NCBI GenBank assembly: GCA_030220185.1
Contig: JASPKZ010000422.1
Coordinates: forward strand, 1,001,001 to 1,065,000
Direction of reading: 5' to 3'
Source of the DNA: Diploptera punctata
Taxonomy: Eukaryota > Arthropoda > Insecta > Blattodea > Blaberidae
Length of the DNA: 64,000 nt
Positions within the stretch are counted from its first letter, which is position 1. Each line of letters opens with the position of its first letter. The notes beneath the pieces are model-generated. The model was not told where the DNA came from. It saw nothing but the letters and a program-made list of their open reading frames with translations, and did no database searches. This document shows positions 32,235 through 43,565 of this stretch, piece by piece. A program made the translations under genes and the position numbers.

Positions 32235-34015
32235 AAGTCACCAAGTTGCGTTACGACATTTCTGGGATTTTCTTCTGGCATTGGCGGGATTATATCTCAC
32301 GTTTTAGGTCAGAGCGCATGATCGGCGAAGTTACGTTACCCGATGATATGATTGATAATAAATAATAATGTAACATCAGGAGAGTCCTTAAACCTAAACT
32401 TAACCCAAATTCCAGATCGTGAACGACTCTTGGAATAAGGGAAAATTCCTGCAGTATGACGAGGAATCGATCCCGGAACCTCAAGTTCTAGTCAGAAGCT
32501 CTGACATAAGATCATTATGCTGATCTTGTTGGAATTAGTATTTAGTATTCATTATAATTTCATTCAACCAAGATCTCTCTTTCTCAATCTTTCCCTTTAT
32601 AGTAGGACTTACTTTTACATGACCTACGCAAGACGGGGGTTACAGCTCCACGAACCATGTCAGCAGGGATTTGTTATTTTTGGGTCACACACCTTTTCTG
32701 AGACACTACTACGACAATGCAGTAAGTTGAGAGGGATATCGGGTGGGCCGTCTATGATGAGCGGAGACAAACATTTAAAACAAGACACAACATTAATTAA
32801 TTAATTATTCCATTCATACTCAGTAGGCAAATACGATATGGATTATTGTGATTGATATTCTGGAATCGTTTAGACCTTAAAGTTTCCCGATATTTGTCTT
32901 AAATGCGTGCAAAATTACGAGAAAAAACAAACACTCAGAAATCTTGTACTGACTGGAGGACGATCTCCGGCCTGCTGTGTAAGAGGCAAAATGACGTAAC
33001 GTTATCCCGAGGTTATGGAAAATATATACCCGGTTAATTTTCGGACCCATCTTTACTGTTTGTTTTTCTTCATGTTTACTTCTCTTCCTTAAAGTGTGAT
33101 CTTTTCCTTTTAAAAACTGTATATTCTGTATTTTTGTTCACCCTATGCCTTTTTTATCGGTTACATGTGTAATAGGGAATAAATTGAATGTGAGTTGGAG
33201 AAAACTAAGATAAGCGAAATAGCCTTGAGTTTAACGTTATTATTAAATTATGATGCGATACTGGGGATGTCCGACATAAGTCTGCTATTGGCTTGTTTAC
33301 TTCATGCCTCTGGGTTATGCAATTACTGGATTGATCAAAATCTTTTACAATAAGGTCCCTAAATAGATTTTTTTGCTTCTTATCTAACATATCACTTTAC
33401 TTTCGGTTCTGCCTTGTTATTTCGAGGCTAATCATTGCCTCTCGACATAATTTTGACGTCCCATTTTATTAGCAAAATAGGTCAGAATTTACTCACTTCC
33501 TTTGTTCTCTCCTTAATTTAATCCCTTCATTTTGTTGGTACTTTTGTGTGTCCCACGGATCATGGAGCTTAAAGGGACATTCTGTAGGGAGTGAGTTTTA
33601 AATCGTGATCATATTGTGCATACTTTTAACCACAGAAAAAAAAATTAAGTGCCTCTCCGAATATCATCTTAAAGGCAAGTCCATTCCAAGACAACACGAA
33701 CATTTAAATAAGACATTGCTAAGAAAAATCTAAAAAAATAAATGGGGATAGGCCTACATCTCCTGACCGGTGTTTGTAGCCGGGCCTGCGATTCCATCCA
33801 TCGTAATAAAAGTCATACAGTACCAACATTAGTTTAAGACCACCATCACACTTCATAAAAACGTTCGTCTAATTTTTGTTAGTGTTCTTATCATTAATAT
33901 TTTAGGCTCTGAGACAGCCATATGTGATTAGTAGAGATGGAACAATTCCTTCGCAAACACGATATCAGAATGTCTTCTTCTTAATCATAATTAGTAGGAT
34001 TTTCATTCTGTTTAT
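32235..34015. other. No gene recognised; minor tRNA-like scrap
   Basis: At about 32460-32515 the minus strand has a B-box-like GGTTCCGGGATCGATTCCTC, probably an old SINE head. No protein-coding pattern or element ends were seen in the remainder. Confidence 0.4.
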
Positions 34016-34019
34016 TTCC

Positions 34020-34175
34020 AAAATCACTCCTGGGTGGAAGACGTATTGGATGTGCATTCACTGTCTATCCATCTCTTGGCTGATATTCCTCTTGTTCTTC
34101 TCCCGTCTATTGGTCTATCTTCTTTAACTCTTTTTGCAAGTCGGTTTTCTTCCATTCTTTCTATGTGAACCAATA
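34020..34175 (-). pseudogene. Non-LTR retrotransposon C-terminal fragment
   Basis: In shifting minus-strand frames it gives RMEENRLAKRVKE, RPIDGRRTRG, and SAKRWIDS-like residues, the pattern of RTE-like C-termini that follow the HVERM motif. Only a short piece remains. Confidence 0.45.
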
Positions 34176-34749
34176 TTTTCGTCTATCTATATTAAATTTG
34201 GTTATTAATTAAATAAAAATAAAACGTAGTTTTATTTGATTTTCATATTTATTATATAATTCAGTGACAGCTGTTTCAGTACACTGTACCTTCTTCAGAC
34301 ATGTTAACAAATTATGAATTGTGTTCCAACTGATCTGATTTGGTTATGTCTTTAATATGACATTTGTCCCTAATTTCTGTGTTGTGTATTTTATCAAATA
34401 ATGTTTTCCCCTGAATGCGATGATGCTAATATTGCAGATGACGTCAGAGGAAAGGGGATTGGAATAGTTACGTTTTCTGTACCGTCTGGTTATAGCAATA
34501 GTTTGTAAAACACGAGCTCCGTGAGACGGTGCACTCCGATATGCACCAGGAGCGCGCCGATGGACAGGTAACGCTACCTGGTGACTTCGTTCAGTTTCAC
34601 TAGTCAAACGCAATGACATTCAGCGTGGAGACCTCTCATTTATCCCCCTAATAACAAACCATAAAACATGTTTTTACAACGGAAGCCTCCTTAAAGTATA
34701 TATTAATTCAAGCACTAGCCTCAGCAATTCTTTTGTTTGTGCGAGAATC

Positions 34750-35043
34750 AACCCTTTGTGTTTTTTGGCACAGAATATCCCTCCCAATTTTGAAACGGTT
34801 AAATTAGCTAATTCGATGAAAAAACAAGACAAAAACATAAGAATCGCCTTTAAAACTAATAACAGACTCAACAACATCGTATCAAACAAAATTGAAGTAA
34901 CACATAAATACGAAAATAAAGGCGTCTATAAATTAAAGTACAAAATTGCGATACGTTTTAGATCGGTAGAACAACAAGAAATTTTAACACAAGATATACT
35001 GAACATAGATAGATTAATGTCTTTGACATCGTCCGATTCCTAA
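34750..35043 (+). pseudogene. Penelope-like element fragment (RT end, GIY-YIG start)
   Basis: Encodes IRIAFKTNNRLNNIVSNKIE, THKYENKGVYKLKY, then FRSVEQQ. In Penelope-like elements a KIAYRTNN segment follows the reverse transcriptase and leads into a GVYxLxC...YIGQTGRSFxxR GIY-YIG endonuclease domain. The GVY half is present; the YIG half is mostly deleted, with the RSVEQ that should follow it joined on. The rest of the domain resumes at 35744 after an insertion of other retroelement pieces. Confidence 0.6.
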
Positions 35044-35089
35044 TAGCCAATCTCCTGGTTGTAGGTGTTTCTCCTTCATATATAAACAT

Positions 35090-35215
35090 ATTCCCTGACT
35101 CCAGGAGGTTTTTGATCTTCCTCTGCTTCGTCTTCCTTCAGGTTACCATTCCAAAAAAGATTTTGGTAGTCGACCTCTTCCATTCGCTGGACATGTCCGT
35201 ACCATCTTGTTGTAA
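35090..35215 (-). pseudogene. RTE-like C-terminal fragment
   Basis: Minus strand gives RWYGHVQRMEEVDYQNLFW-type residues, the same conserved block as LKWYGHVERMENERWPK at 24.5 kb. Sits within the split Penelope-like element. Confidence 0.55.
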
Positions 35216-35249
35216 AAGGGAAGATGCTAAGAGGAAGAAGAGCCTCTAA

Positions 35250-35740
35250 TTGCTTTAAATTCTAAGACTTAGAGGAACCGACCTGCACATCTTCCTAGTG
35301 TCCAATCCCACCTTCACGTGGTGCAGCTGTTAGTAACCATATAACTTGTAAGTATAACTTATGTGGTGAACGGACGGGATGGTCTACTCACCAATTGCAC
35401 TGGTCAGCATGGTGAGATATTGACCAATATGGTATTATTTCCCCTTCCATACCATATCTCTGTTTTATCTTTCCTATCCAGTCTCTCTGGACTGAACACT
35501 TGTTGTTTTCCGACCCCGATGGTATTAGAGTATTCGAGGCAGAGGGGATCATTTCATCTTATCTTTTCTGTCAAATTCTTCCTAAAGGGCAGATCATTCT
35601 CTTAGCTGTAGTGAAAGCAACTGATCTAAGAGTGGACACCTGAAAAAAAAAATCCCTGGTCCTCCAGGTTGGGGGTTGATGCGGTAGGCCAGCTCCCTCC
35701 CATCAGAAAAAAATTGCAATGCTAAAAAACCTATACTGAA
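35250..35740 (+). repeat. Non-LTR retrotransposon 3' region
   Basis: Contains CACCTTCACGTGGTGCAGCT and near its end CCTGGTCCTCCAGGTTGGGG and GTAGGCCAGCTCCCTCCC, resembling the 3' untranslated end of a common insect non-LTR group as I remember it. It separates the two halves of the Penelope-like element. Confidence 0.4.
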
Positions 35741-35743
35741 CAT

Positions 35744-35960
35744 TAAAAAAATATTAATAACGAAGAAAAATCAAGTTTTGCCGAACATATACTAGAAACG
35801 GGTTATCAGTTCGACAAAATCGATAATACTAGGTCAGAATTTCACAGAAAGAATAAAAAAAAACAAGATTGGCGTCATAGAAGACATAAAAATTTTAAAA
35901 GAAGCTGTGAGGAAAGGCTTGCTCAACAAGAACACGCCCGCAGACTTACACAACAACATT
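35744..35960 (+). pseudogene. Penelope-like GIY-YIG C-terminal fragment
   Basis: Reads NEEKSSFAEHILETGYQFDK, then RSEFHRKNKKK in a shifted frame. SxFAxHxLxTGH is the conserved late block of the Penelope-like GIY-YIG domain. It joins in order to the fragment at 34750-35043 and is cut at its 3' end by the MITE at 35962. Confidence 0.6.
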
Positions 35961-35961
35961 T

Positions 35962-36135
35962 GTATTGTAGCCTATGATGGTTGTCCATCTGTTCGCTTCG
36001 TTTCCCCGCAGCTATTATATATAATTAAATGCAAAGATGCCAACTATCACCACTATAATGATTCCGCATTGTCAAGCATTGTCGCTCCACCCGCTTTTAT
36101 ATAAACGGACAACCATCATAGTGAGGCGATAATAC
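35962..36135. mobile_element. MITE with CCTCACTATGATGG inverted repeats, copy 1
   Basis: The right end, read inward, is GTATTATCGCCTCACTATGA; the left end has GTATTGTAGCCTATGATGG with small losses, and both continue GGTTGTCC. Interior CCCCGCAGCTATTATATATA and ACTATAATGATTCC are shared with the copy at 51893-52071. About 174 bp, no coding capacity. It is inserted in or at the end of the Penelope-like fragment. Confidence 0.75.
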
Positions 36136-36290
36136 CAGTTGAAATGCAGAAGATGAAACATTGTTTTGAAAGGCCATCATATTTTTAACTACTAGACGAA
36201 GTTTTCAAACAGAACTTTATTTTAGATGAGGACGACTGGTAGTAATTTTATATTTCTAATATTAAATTAGTAAATAGGAGTAATAAGCGA
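36136..36290. repeat. Short relic of a foldback terminus
   Basis: GATGAGGACGACTGGTAGTA at 36225-36244 resembles the arm of the inverted repeat at 41509-41613. No other feature. Confidence 0.3.
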
Positions 36291-36291
36291 A

Positions 36292-36640
36292 TAAATATTA
36301 TTGCATTTAGACCATCTTCTAAATTGGTATGATATTAGATCCCACAATCCGTTTTGAGACTCATAGTAGCCAACCTGAGGAATTTGACTCTGAAAAGAAT
36401 GTCATATATCAGCCAACAGTTGATTATTACAAATATAAATACCAATTAGATAGTGTAACTGTCACATGATTGATGATAGGGGCAAGGGGTACTATACCAG
36501 GATCCTTAGCTAAATTTTGGAATTTCTTAGATTTGGACAGAGTGTATATTTCTAAAATTGTCATCGCTGCCATTAGAGGACCAATTTCAATTTTAAGAAA
36601 CCATATTTACATAATTTCTACTTTATAGAATATACTTAAA
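36292..36640 (+). pseudogene. R2-like retrotransposon C-terminal fragment
   Basis: In three frames it gives NIIAFRPSSK, FETHSS-like residues, then KNVIYQPTVDYYKYKYQLDSV, IGARGTIPGS, DLDRVYISKIVIAAIRGPIS and ILRNHIY. This extends the endonuclease region seen at 1381-1587 to the end of the protein (the family usually ends near RGSxxIxRxxL). The first catalytic Asp is changed to Asn in NIIAF (RIDIIAF at 1490). Frameshifts and stops make it dead. Confidence 0.65.
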
Positions 36641-36669
36641 TTACAATTTGAATCTTTTAAACGTATTTC

Positions 36670-37404
36670 ATCAATTTCGAAAATTAATTGTCTGATCACT
36701 TTGTCCTTGTGACAATCCTCTAATGTGGAAAGTTTTAAATAAAAAATAAAATAAAATAAATGTCAAGTGTCAGGTAAGAATGTCTGGGAAGTAGGCACTC
36801 TGAAAAGAGGTGATTTATTTTCCTACAGTAGGAACAATAAATATACTCACTTTTTTTTTTCTGTACCAAGAAATGATATATGTTGTTTGTTAAAATGGTG
36901 TAGAAACACGTAGCCATTTTAAACGTATTCTCATCTTTTGTTTTGTTGGTTCTTAATTTTTTTTTTTTCAAGCAAATATTAAATATTGCAGATCAAAGTC
37001 TTTCGAGGTATTATTTATTACTTTAAACCAGTTAATACTATTCATTAATAAATGCTTTACTCTTGTTTGTGCGTTGTTTTATATTTCCATTCCTCCTGTT
37101 ATGTGTTTGTGACAATGGTAGTCTTTCGTAAAGTCCCGCCGGAGAAGTAGGAGGTAGAATGCATGCTCCAGAGTTAGAACAGCGCTCCACACCGAACTTG
37201 GAGCTAGGAACTCTGACATGCCTGGTTTAGAATAACCACTTCACATTAGTCATATTTCACAACTTTGATATTCCACCGAAGTATACGGTAGTTTGTAAGT
37301 CTGAATCCTGCTCTTGTTTAAACCTGACCGCTGCTGTTCAGAGTAAAACTTAGTCAACCTCGCGTTGTTGGAAGGAGAAGTCCCGACTTCTCTAAAAATT
37401 AAAA
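36670..37404. other. No recognisable feature
   Basis: AT-rich with homopolymer runs of A and T. An open frame at 36735-36971 on the minus strand is low-complexity at its start and matches nothing I know. Confidence 0.45.
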
Positions 37405-37590
37405 TGAATATTATCCTAGTTATATTATATGGATGCAAAACTTGGACTGTTTCTTTAAGGGAGACGAAAATATTCCGAGTATAAGAGTTCTTAGAATATT
37501 TTTCGATGAAAGAGAGATGAAGAGATTAGCTGAATGGAGAATAGACCTGCACGGTCTTTATGGGAAACCAGATGTATTAAGAACAGTTCT
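37405..37590 (+). pseudogene. RTE-like retrotransposon fragment
   Basis: VILYGCKTWTVSLRE-like residues, then ENIPSIRVLRIFFDEREMKR, DLHGLYGKPDVLRTV. Matches 13670-13858 and stops abruptly at AAGAACAGTT, the same place at which the 7036 element interrupts another copy. Confidence 0.7.
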
Positions 37591-37999
37591 ACTGCCAATC
37601 TATGGTGGTTACAGGACAATTTATTGTACACTGTTAATGAATTTGAACAAGTAGTAAGTCTCAAATTATAATTATTGTGCCTTTGTCCTGTATTATAGCC
37701 TACTTTGCTGTATCTGGCTGTGTCCATTATGTTGACAGCTGTAGGGTAGAGGGGGGATAGTTGGCGCACATTTGTAAAAAATGCAATATCTCTTTTGTGC
37801 AATGGTATGTATATATTATTATTATTACTATATAATCACAATTATTTTACAAACATAAAAAAATACTTTTTAAAACAATGGCATAATTGTTTTAATAAAA
37901 ATCTGACTTAATAAAAATACCTAAGTTTAACCATCTCTCCCACCCTGGTGGGTAAGATGGCGCAAAGATATATGTGGCAGTAAGCCGTGCAGAATTACA

Positions 38000-38240
38000 T
38001 TAAAACTTCAGTTTTGACTTTCTTATTTTTTTCTTTTCCATTCTTCCACACAAAGAGCACTTGTCTGAATATATAGAGCAAGTTTCATGAAGCCATCTCG
38101 TACATTTAATACATTTTATCCAGTCTGCTCTGGATACTGTCTCTTCATACAGCTCGAAAACATTCGACACACTGATTTTCATTGTCAGAAGTGGAATCAT
38201 CACTTTCTGGTATTGGAATTAATGATTCAGATGACGTCGA
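38000..38240 (-). pseudogene. Pogo-like transposase C-terminal PHD-like finger
   Basis: Minus-strand residues PIPESDDSTSDNENQCVEC, then after a one-base shift near 38155 FELYEETVSRADWIKCIKC, RWLHETC and DKCSLCGRMEKKK. The C-x2-C ... C-x2-C ... H-x2-C ... C-x2-C order with the preceding acidic serine-rich linker is what pogo/Tigger-like DDE transposases often have at their C-terminus in insects. The DDE catalytic domain is absent. Confidence 0.6.
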
Positions 38241-38286
38241 TTAACATGTAGATATATTATGGCGTCTACTCTGTGGTTTTTGTTTT

Positions 38287-38365
38287 TCTCCTGAGAACTG
38301 GCCGAAATTCCATGAGGAAATTTATTTTCCCATCGTGACTCTAACCAGCACAACTCTGTAGCCCA
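38287..38365 (-). repeat. tRNA-derived SINE (family A), short minus fragment
   Basis: ACTGGCCGAAATTCCATGAG and following is the reverse complement of the family A head-body junction. It lies within the pogo-like element, so it inserted later or was carried by it. Confidence 0.5.
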
Positions 38366-39079
38366 ATTTGTTATTAACAATAATTTTAAAAATAACTCAT
38401 TGAAATCAAATTGGATCTCATTAAAAAGTCAAATAATATATTGGATGGATGTATGACCAATATTATGCATTTCTCAATGGGAATATATTTTTATAAAAAA
38501 TATAATTCGTAATATTTGTACTTGATTTATCATGAAATTTAAATAAATATTTTTGTATTTTTTATCATTTTGAACCCACAATACTTACAAAAAAATCGTA
38601 ACTGAAGTTAAATGGAAACTATCTTAGGTGAGAGCGGAGCATCATTTAAATACCCAGGCGCGCCAACTCTACCACCCTTCTGTGCGCCATCTCTCCTGAT
38701 TCACACAAAAATCGTTGTGCATAGACTAGAGATGGAAATGTTTGTAATAAGCATTGAAGTTATGTTATTAGTAACAAGGACAAGTCCCTTTGTATGCAGA
38801 GATGTCAATCTCCTTTCTAATGGTATTCAGTCCCTTTCAAACTGCACCCACAATAATCCTTCAAAAGTTTGTTCAACTAGCAAAAATATGACTCTTCACA
38901 AAAATATTTTTTTTTATTTTTTTTAACGTTACAAACACCACAATTTCACACGAGAACCTTCTCTTAGGACTGCACAGGCACGAATAGTGAAAAACGAGTT
39001 TTCTTATGATTTTAAGGATAAATGTTAGACTGCGCCATCTTATACACTGCGCCATCATTCCCACCTTTGCCCTATCAAA

Positions 39080-39865
39080 TTAAATTTAATTAGTTCGATA
39101 TATGATTATTTTCATTATACTCATTAAGCACGCGATCCCATGTATGTACTAGTAAATATATTTACAGCCAGCACTTCCTCCTTACGTTAGAGACTGCCAG
39201 CTATCATAGGGTTTATTCAGTCTTAAAAAAAGGTAAAAACAACTTATTTTTACCTACACATTTTCGTCTCACAAGCTTTATCAGCTCAATATTTTAAACT
39301 TACAAGATGTGTATTTTTGTCAGATAAATCAGCATCCATATCGTTAGTTTCTTATATTTTGTGCTATAAATTATTAAATTGCTGAAATTTCTGAACAAAT
39401 GTCATTTTAGCGTCCGATTGAAATTGCATTCGTTACAACAGAGGATATTGGCAGATAAACATTCAATTTGTTTTCTTTTCATAATTGCATCCAATTCCGT
39501 GTCTACAAATATGCCGTTGGTTAAGATGTGATGGCCCATGAACATAATATAGGTTATTTTTTTTAAAAGTCCGCTTTACCACTTTTTTGTATAATAATTA
39601 CAAGCGGTTAGACGCTCGTCTCTCACCGCTGCACAGTGATCCAGAATGTGAAAAATATGCAAAATTCTGGAAGTCACTATTTGGGCCCCAAATCCATCCA
39701 CATGTGTTCGGTTAACAATTTTAAGAGTATTTGGGTCTGCATGCCTTTATTTAGTTGTTATACGCAAAGTATTAGTTAATGGCTGATTTTAACAAACAAC
39801 TTATTTGCGAGATGCCGTACCGTCACATCAGAGTGTGTCATGTCGTGCACCTGGAGCCATGAATT
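39080..39865. other. No recognisable feature
   Basis: AT-rich sequence with no coding pattern or element boundary I can support. Confidence 0.5.
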
Positions 39866-39867
39866 GT

Positions 39868-39975
39868 TAGATATCCACATTATTCACGATACATAGTAGG
39901 ACCTGCCCCATACCGGCTGAAATTCCATGACAAAACTTCTTCTCCCATGTGTTTTTCAACCAGTGCGTAATGAAA
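39868..39975 (-). repeat. tRNA-derived SINE (family A), minus fragment
   Basis: ACCGGCTGAAATTCCATGAC, preceded by CACATTATTCACGATA and followed by CTTCTCCCATG, is the inverted family A body and B-box side. Confidence 0.5.
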
Positions 39976-40858
39976 GTTGGAATTATCTCACAAGATAAGA
40001 GAATGATTATGTGATCCAGTTATTTTGATTAAAAATCTAAATTATTGTAGGAATCAAACAAAACTTTTCATTCAAAAACTTCCTAATTGACCTTTTTTAA
40101 CTGAAGACGGCTGAGATCTCAGGTACAAGTACAATTGTATAATTATATTTTTTTATGTTGCAATCTCAACAATTATTCAAAATGAATTTAAAAAGTATAG
40201 ACTCAGTGCATGACCCGTTGTTCTGAGACAATGCATGACTTACAGCTCGGGAAATGTTTATGTTTAAATTTTGGTAACATAAATTATACAAGCTAGATTA
40301 CCAACTATTTTAAATTAAAAAAAAGGAACGGGTGATTATGATAATCTTACTTAACATTAGTTATTTTTTAATTGTTTAGCGCTCTGCGAATTCTTGCAAT
40401 TCCTAAATAGTACAGTTCATTTTAATTTAGTTATTAAAGTTTTTTGTGCAAATAGTTCCACAAAATATAGGCCACAATTGTGAATTTTTAATTGCCATGA
40501 CAATAAAAACTCCAGAAATCTATGACCTCGTTGAACTTTTATTTTCATAATTGGCTGTTTAATTTTTTTTATAACAAACCAAAAAATGTATCACCAGTAT
40601 ATTTTTTAAGTAAATTAATAATTTGTGATTTACTTCATATTTACTTATAGGCACTTTAATACCTCGGGTGTATGGAATATTATATTTGCAATTTCCTTTG
40701 TGTGTGTTTTTTATTTTTAGATATTCATTTATATGATTTTTCAATGGTACGAAAGGAGTATTTTAGATGAAAGTGATTATGAATGTTCTTTAACTAAAGA
40801 GACACGAATAGACCCAGGTGAGTAGAGAATACCGCCTAACAGTGAGCGAACTGATTTT
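39976..40858. other. AT-rich; one Penelope-terminus-like motif
   Basis: AACTGAAGACGGCTGAGATC followed by TCAGGTACAAGTAC (40098-40132) resembles the foldback arms at 41509-41613 at low identity. Nothing else recognised. Confidence 0.35.
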
Positions 40859-40859
40859 T

Positions 40860-41112
40860 ATGGAAAACACGATGAAATAAGAGCATTAAGTCTCGTAGAC
40901 TGTAATGATTATGTCATGTACGTCATGTAGCAAGACCAGAGGGAAAGCTCTCAGTAGGTAGGCCAACAATGAGGTAGGAAATTACATTAACCATAATTTG
41001 AGGGAGTGAATTTTACAGGGAACGATTGGAAATATTAACTCAGGATAGGGATGAATGGATAGGTTATTTCCCAGCGAGCATGAACCTTCGGGTTCGATAA
41101 CGTCAGTGGTGA
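40860..41112 (+). pseudogene. RTE-like retrotransposon 3' fragment
   Basis: Collinear with 13815-14110 but with gaps: GAGCATTAAGTCTCGTAGAC, CAAGACCAGAGGGAAAGCTC, CAACAATGAGGTAGG, and a final CATGAACCTTCGGGTTCGAT. Confidence 0.65.
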
Positions 41113-41270
41113 TTGTGAGAAGTGAGAACTGGTAATAAAATTTCAACCACCATTTCGCGACTGTGAAATACCAGAAAAATTACTCAGATTGGTCGATACA
41201 GAGATTTAAACCTGAGATCTCCCGAATACTTGTCCAATTCGCTACTCTATAAGCCAACCCACTCATTACT

Positions 41271-41368
41271 TTATAATGTATCTTCTTCTTTCTCCTAACA
41301 GGTCAAGTCCCTAATTATTTTATAATGTATCTTATTCTTTCTCCTAACAGGTCGAGTCCCTAATGGTC
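41271..41368 (+). repeat. Tandem 49 bp duplication of an acceptor-like sequence
   Basis: TTATAATGTATCTTCTTCTT then TCTCCTAACAG and GTCAAGTCCCTAAT is repeated with period 49 as TTATAATGTATCTTATTCTT, TCTCCTAACAG, GTCGAGTCCCTAAT. Each unit carries a pyrimidine stretch plus CTAACAG, which looks like a combined branch point and 3' splice site. The minus strand just upstream (41206-41275) has a tRNA-like B box relic. Confidence 0.7.
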
Positions 41369-41508
41369 GTGGAACCGATGGTCACATACAATTATCTTCA
41401 ATTAGACTAAGGTAGAATGAGAGATGGGCAATTAGTCAACACTTAAAAATCATTCTGAACCACTATTGAGGTTGTTGTGAAAACATTAAAATATTAGCTA
41501 AAATTTTA

Positions 41509-41613
41509 CCTGAAATACCAGTCGTCGTCAACAAATTAAAATTCACTAAAATAGTGAAGATCATTAATTATTTTAATGAATTTTAATTTGTTGAGGACGA
41601 CTGATATTTCAGG
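41509..41613. repeat. Inverted repeat with 45 bp arms
   Basis: CCTGAAATACCAGTCGTCGT followed by CAACAAATTAAAATTCA is mirrored by its reverse complement ending at 41613, with about 15 bp between arms. Snap-back structures with this kind of TTTCAGG/CCTGAAA outer end occur in Penelope-like terminal repeats as I recall; family assignment is inference. Related half-copies are at 29976, 36225 and 40098. Confidence 0.75.
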
Positions 41614-41619
41614 CACACA

Positions 41620-43460
41620 TTTTAACTTTTTAAATAATTATGAGGTCGTTGATTTCCATTGAAAAGTTTGGCCTGAATTTCCTGTCGTTTATTTGCATTG
41701 TAGTTTAGGGTAACTTTAAAGAAACTACAACCAGAAAATTCAACGGAAGCGGTAATCGAGCTCGGGTCCAGCGCACGAGAGACATAATTTAAACTCTTAT
41801 CCACTTAAACTTTTGGTACTCACGACTCCTTTTCCCTGCTGATCATATAGGTATCAGAGGTTCCCTCTTGTCATACCCTAAGTCGGGTGAAGATATAAAA
41901 TAAATGACAATAGAATTAACACGAACTGTAAGCCTGTATACTCATTTACGTATTAGCCTAATCTTATGCAGAAGAGATGAAAACTTGCGTAATATTTTAA
42001 CATATAGGCCTACTATTTAGTGAATGAAATTGAAATAAATGACTTACTATATAATAAGTTTATATAGTTTGATATTGAATATATTGTAAAATAGTGTTTC
42101 ATAGAATAGCTTTTTGTGTTCTGTAGCTTAAAAATCAGAAAATTTGTGACGTGATTTAACAATTTCCGAACACTTGCGCTTCGCTTCTGACAATTTCATT
42201 TCCACGATATTTCAGTCATAGTTGACCGTGATTGGTTCACACAGACACGAACTGCATTTTGAGTTGTTCAATATTAATTTTGTTCCTAGCGTATGAATAA
42301 GATAGTTTGTATAATATAAGTCTATGTTTAACAACATTTGATTTTTTATTGTTTTGTAGCATCGATTTCGTTGTGTATGTTTGAGTGTATTGAGGGTATT
42401 TAATGCACTGCTTGGAATTGACAGATGTGTATGAAGGCTGTTCACCTCTGTGTTGTGCGTGTGCCATCTGCCCTTTGTCACGAACTATATCTCTATGTGC
42501 AAAATGCCTTCTGGTAAAGGCAGTACTAACACATTGACCTGCAATTTTGTGTCTTTCGTAATAATCCCACATATACCAAACAAAGGCCTAGCAATATCAC
42601 CATATTAGTTTTTTTTTTCTTTGTCTCAGTTTATTTTTATATTATTCTTAAGAAAGGATTCTGTGAAGAAACGTTTCTATGCTATTTGACACTCATTTTG
42701 AGAAATAAAACATTCCAAGAAATGTGGAGCATCATCTATACCGTAGACTAATTCAGCAGCAGTATTGAACCTGAAAGTGCATGTATGCGCGGTCATAAGC
42801 TTTCCATTCATCCTTCTAAAATGTTCATACCATTCCCTATTCAATTTACATCTCTTAAATCATGGTTAATATTTTTATCCTATTTCATGATTGTTCTACC
42901 TATATGGCGCTTTCTTTCTGGCTTTCCTAAAATAAGTTTTCTTCATTCTCCATTCGTGCCACATGTCCTGATCGTTACAGTCAGAGGTGTATTTTTATTT
43001 CTTATTTGTAGACACTTCAGTATGTAATTGGACACAGGGAACTTTTGTTTCTGACTTACGTAGAGTTCTGGAGTCGTAAAACTTTGGAGTGAATAAACTT
43101 TGCTAGTTCACATATTTTCCTACCGTTCAGCAGTTTTGGTGTGCTGCTACAATACATGGATACAGAGTAAGAATAATTCCTATTATACACTTCTGGTAAA
43201 GTAGTTAATTAGCTTGTTAGTTTGCATAATTTTCGCAGTGTTTAAGAAGTTTTTGTGCTACATTGTGTATTTATCTACCTTTCTATATGTTTAACCATTC
43301 ATTCATCTATCTTTATAACATATTTATCTACTTTGTTTATATTTCTCTGATATACATGTGTGTGTATACTAAGTGGTAACGATGTCCATTATGCTGTATC
43401 CTGTAACCAGTTGAGGCTCCTTGTCAGGAAATTAGTATGTGGTTATAGTTAAAAATTCAA
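41620..43460. other. No supportable feature; one odd frame and one RTE scrap
   Basis: A minus-strand ATG frame of 111 codons (42237-42572) begins MWDYYERHKIAGQCVSTAFT but shows no known motif. At 42945-42985 the minus strand repeats the GGACATGTGGCACGAATGG block of the RTE-like family, a short relic. Confidence 0.35.
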
Positions 43461-43462
43461 TA

Positions 43463-43565
43463 GCGCGACATGCCTAGAAGACCATCAGCCTACCAGCCGG
43501 CTGTTGGCCTCACATCCACATGTGTTAAGTCACAGAGGTAGACGATAATCCAGCAAGTAGGGTTT
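43463..43565 (-). repeat. tRNA-derived SINE (family A), minus 3' part
   Basis: GCGCGACATGCCTAGAAGAC, CAGCCGGCTGTTGGCCTCAC, ATCCACATGTGTTAA is the reverse complement of the family A 3' end. Confidence 0.65.

Larger units (their letters stand above)
37744..39072. mobile_element. Pogo-like DNA element, internally deleted
   Basis: Ends GGGTAGAGGGGGGATAGTTG and, on the other strand, GGGCAAAGGTGGGAATGATG both run into GGCGCA and are flanked by TA. The end motif recurs inside as subterminal repeats: GGTGGGTAAGATGGCGCA (37947) and, reversed, TGCGCCATCT at 38680 and 39033. Between them a transposase C-terminus with a zinc-finger-like motif survives. TA targets and this C-terminal domain fit the pogo/Tigger branch. 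A family A SINE piece sits inside. Confidence 0.65.

Noticed and set aside
32517..32804. 95-codon plus frame as a gene
   Set aside because: No recognisable domain or neighbouring exon; consistent with chance.
42237..42572. 111-codon minus frame as a gene
   Set aside because: ATG start but no motif, no splice context and ordinary composition for chance open frames in this region.
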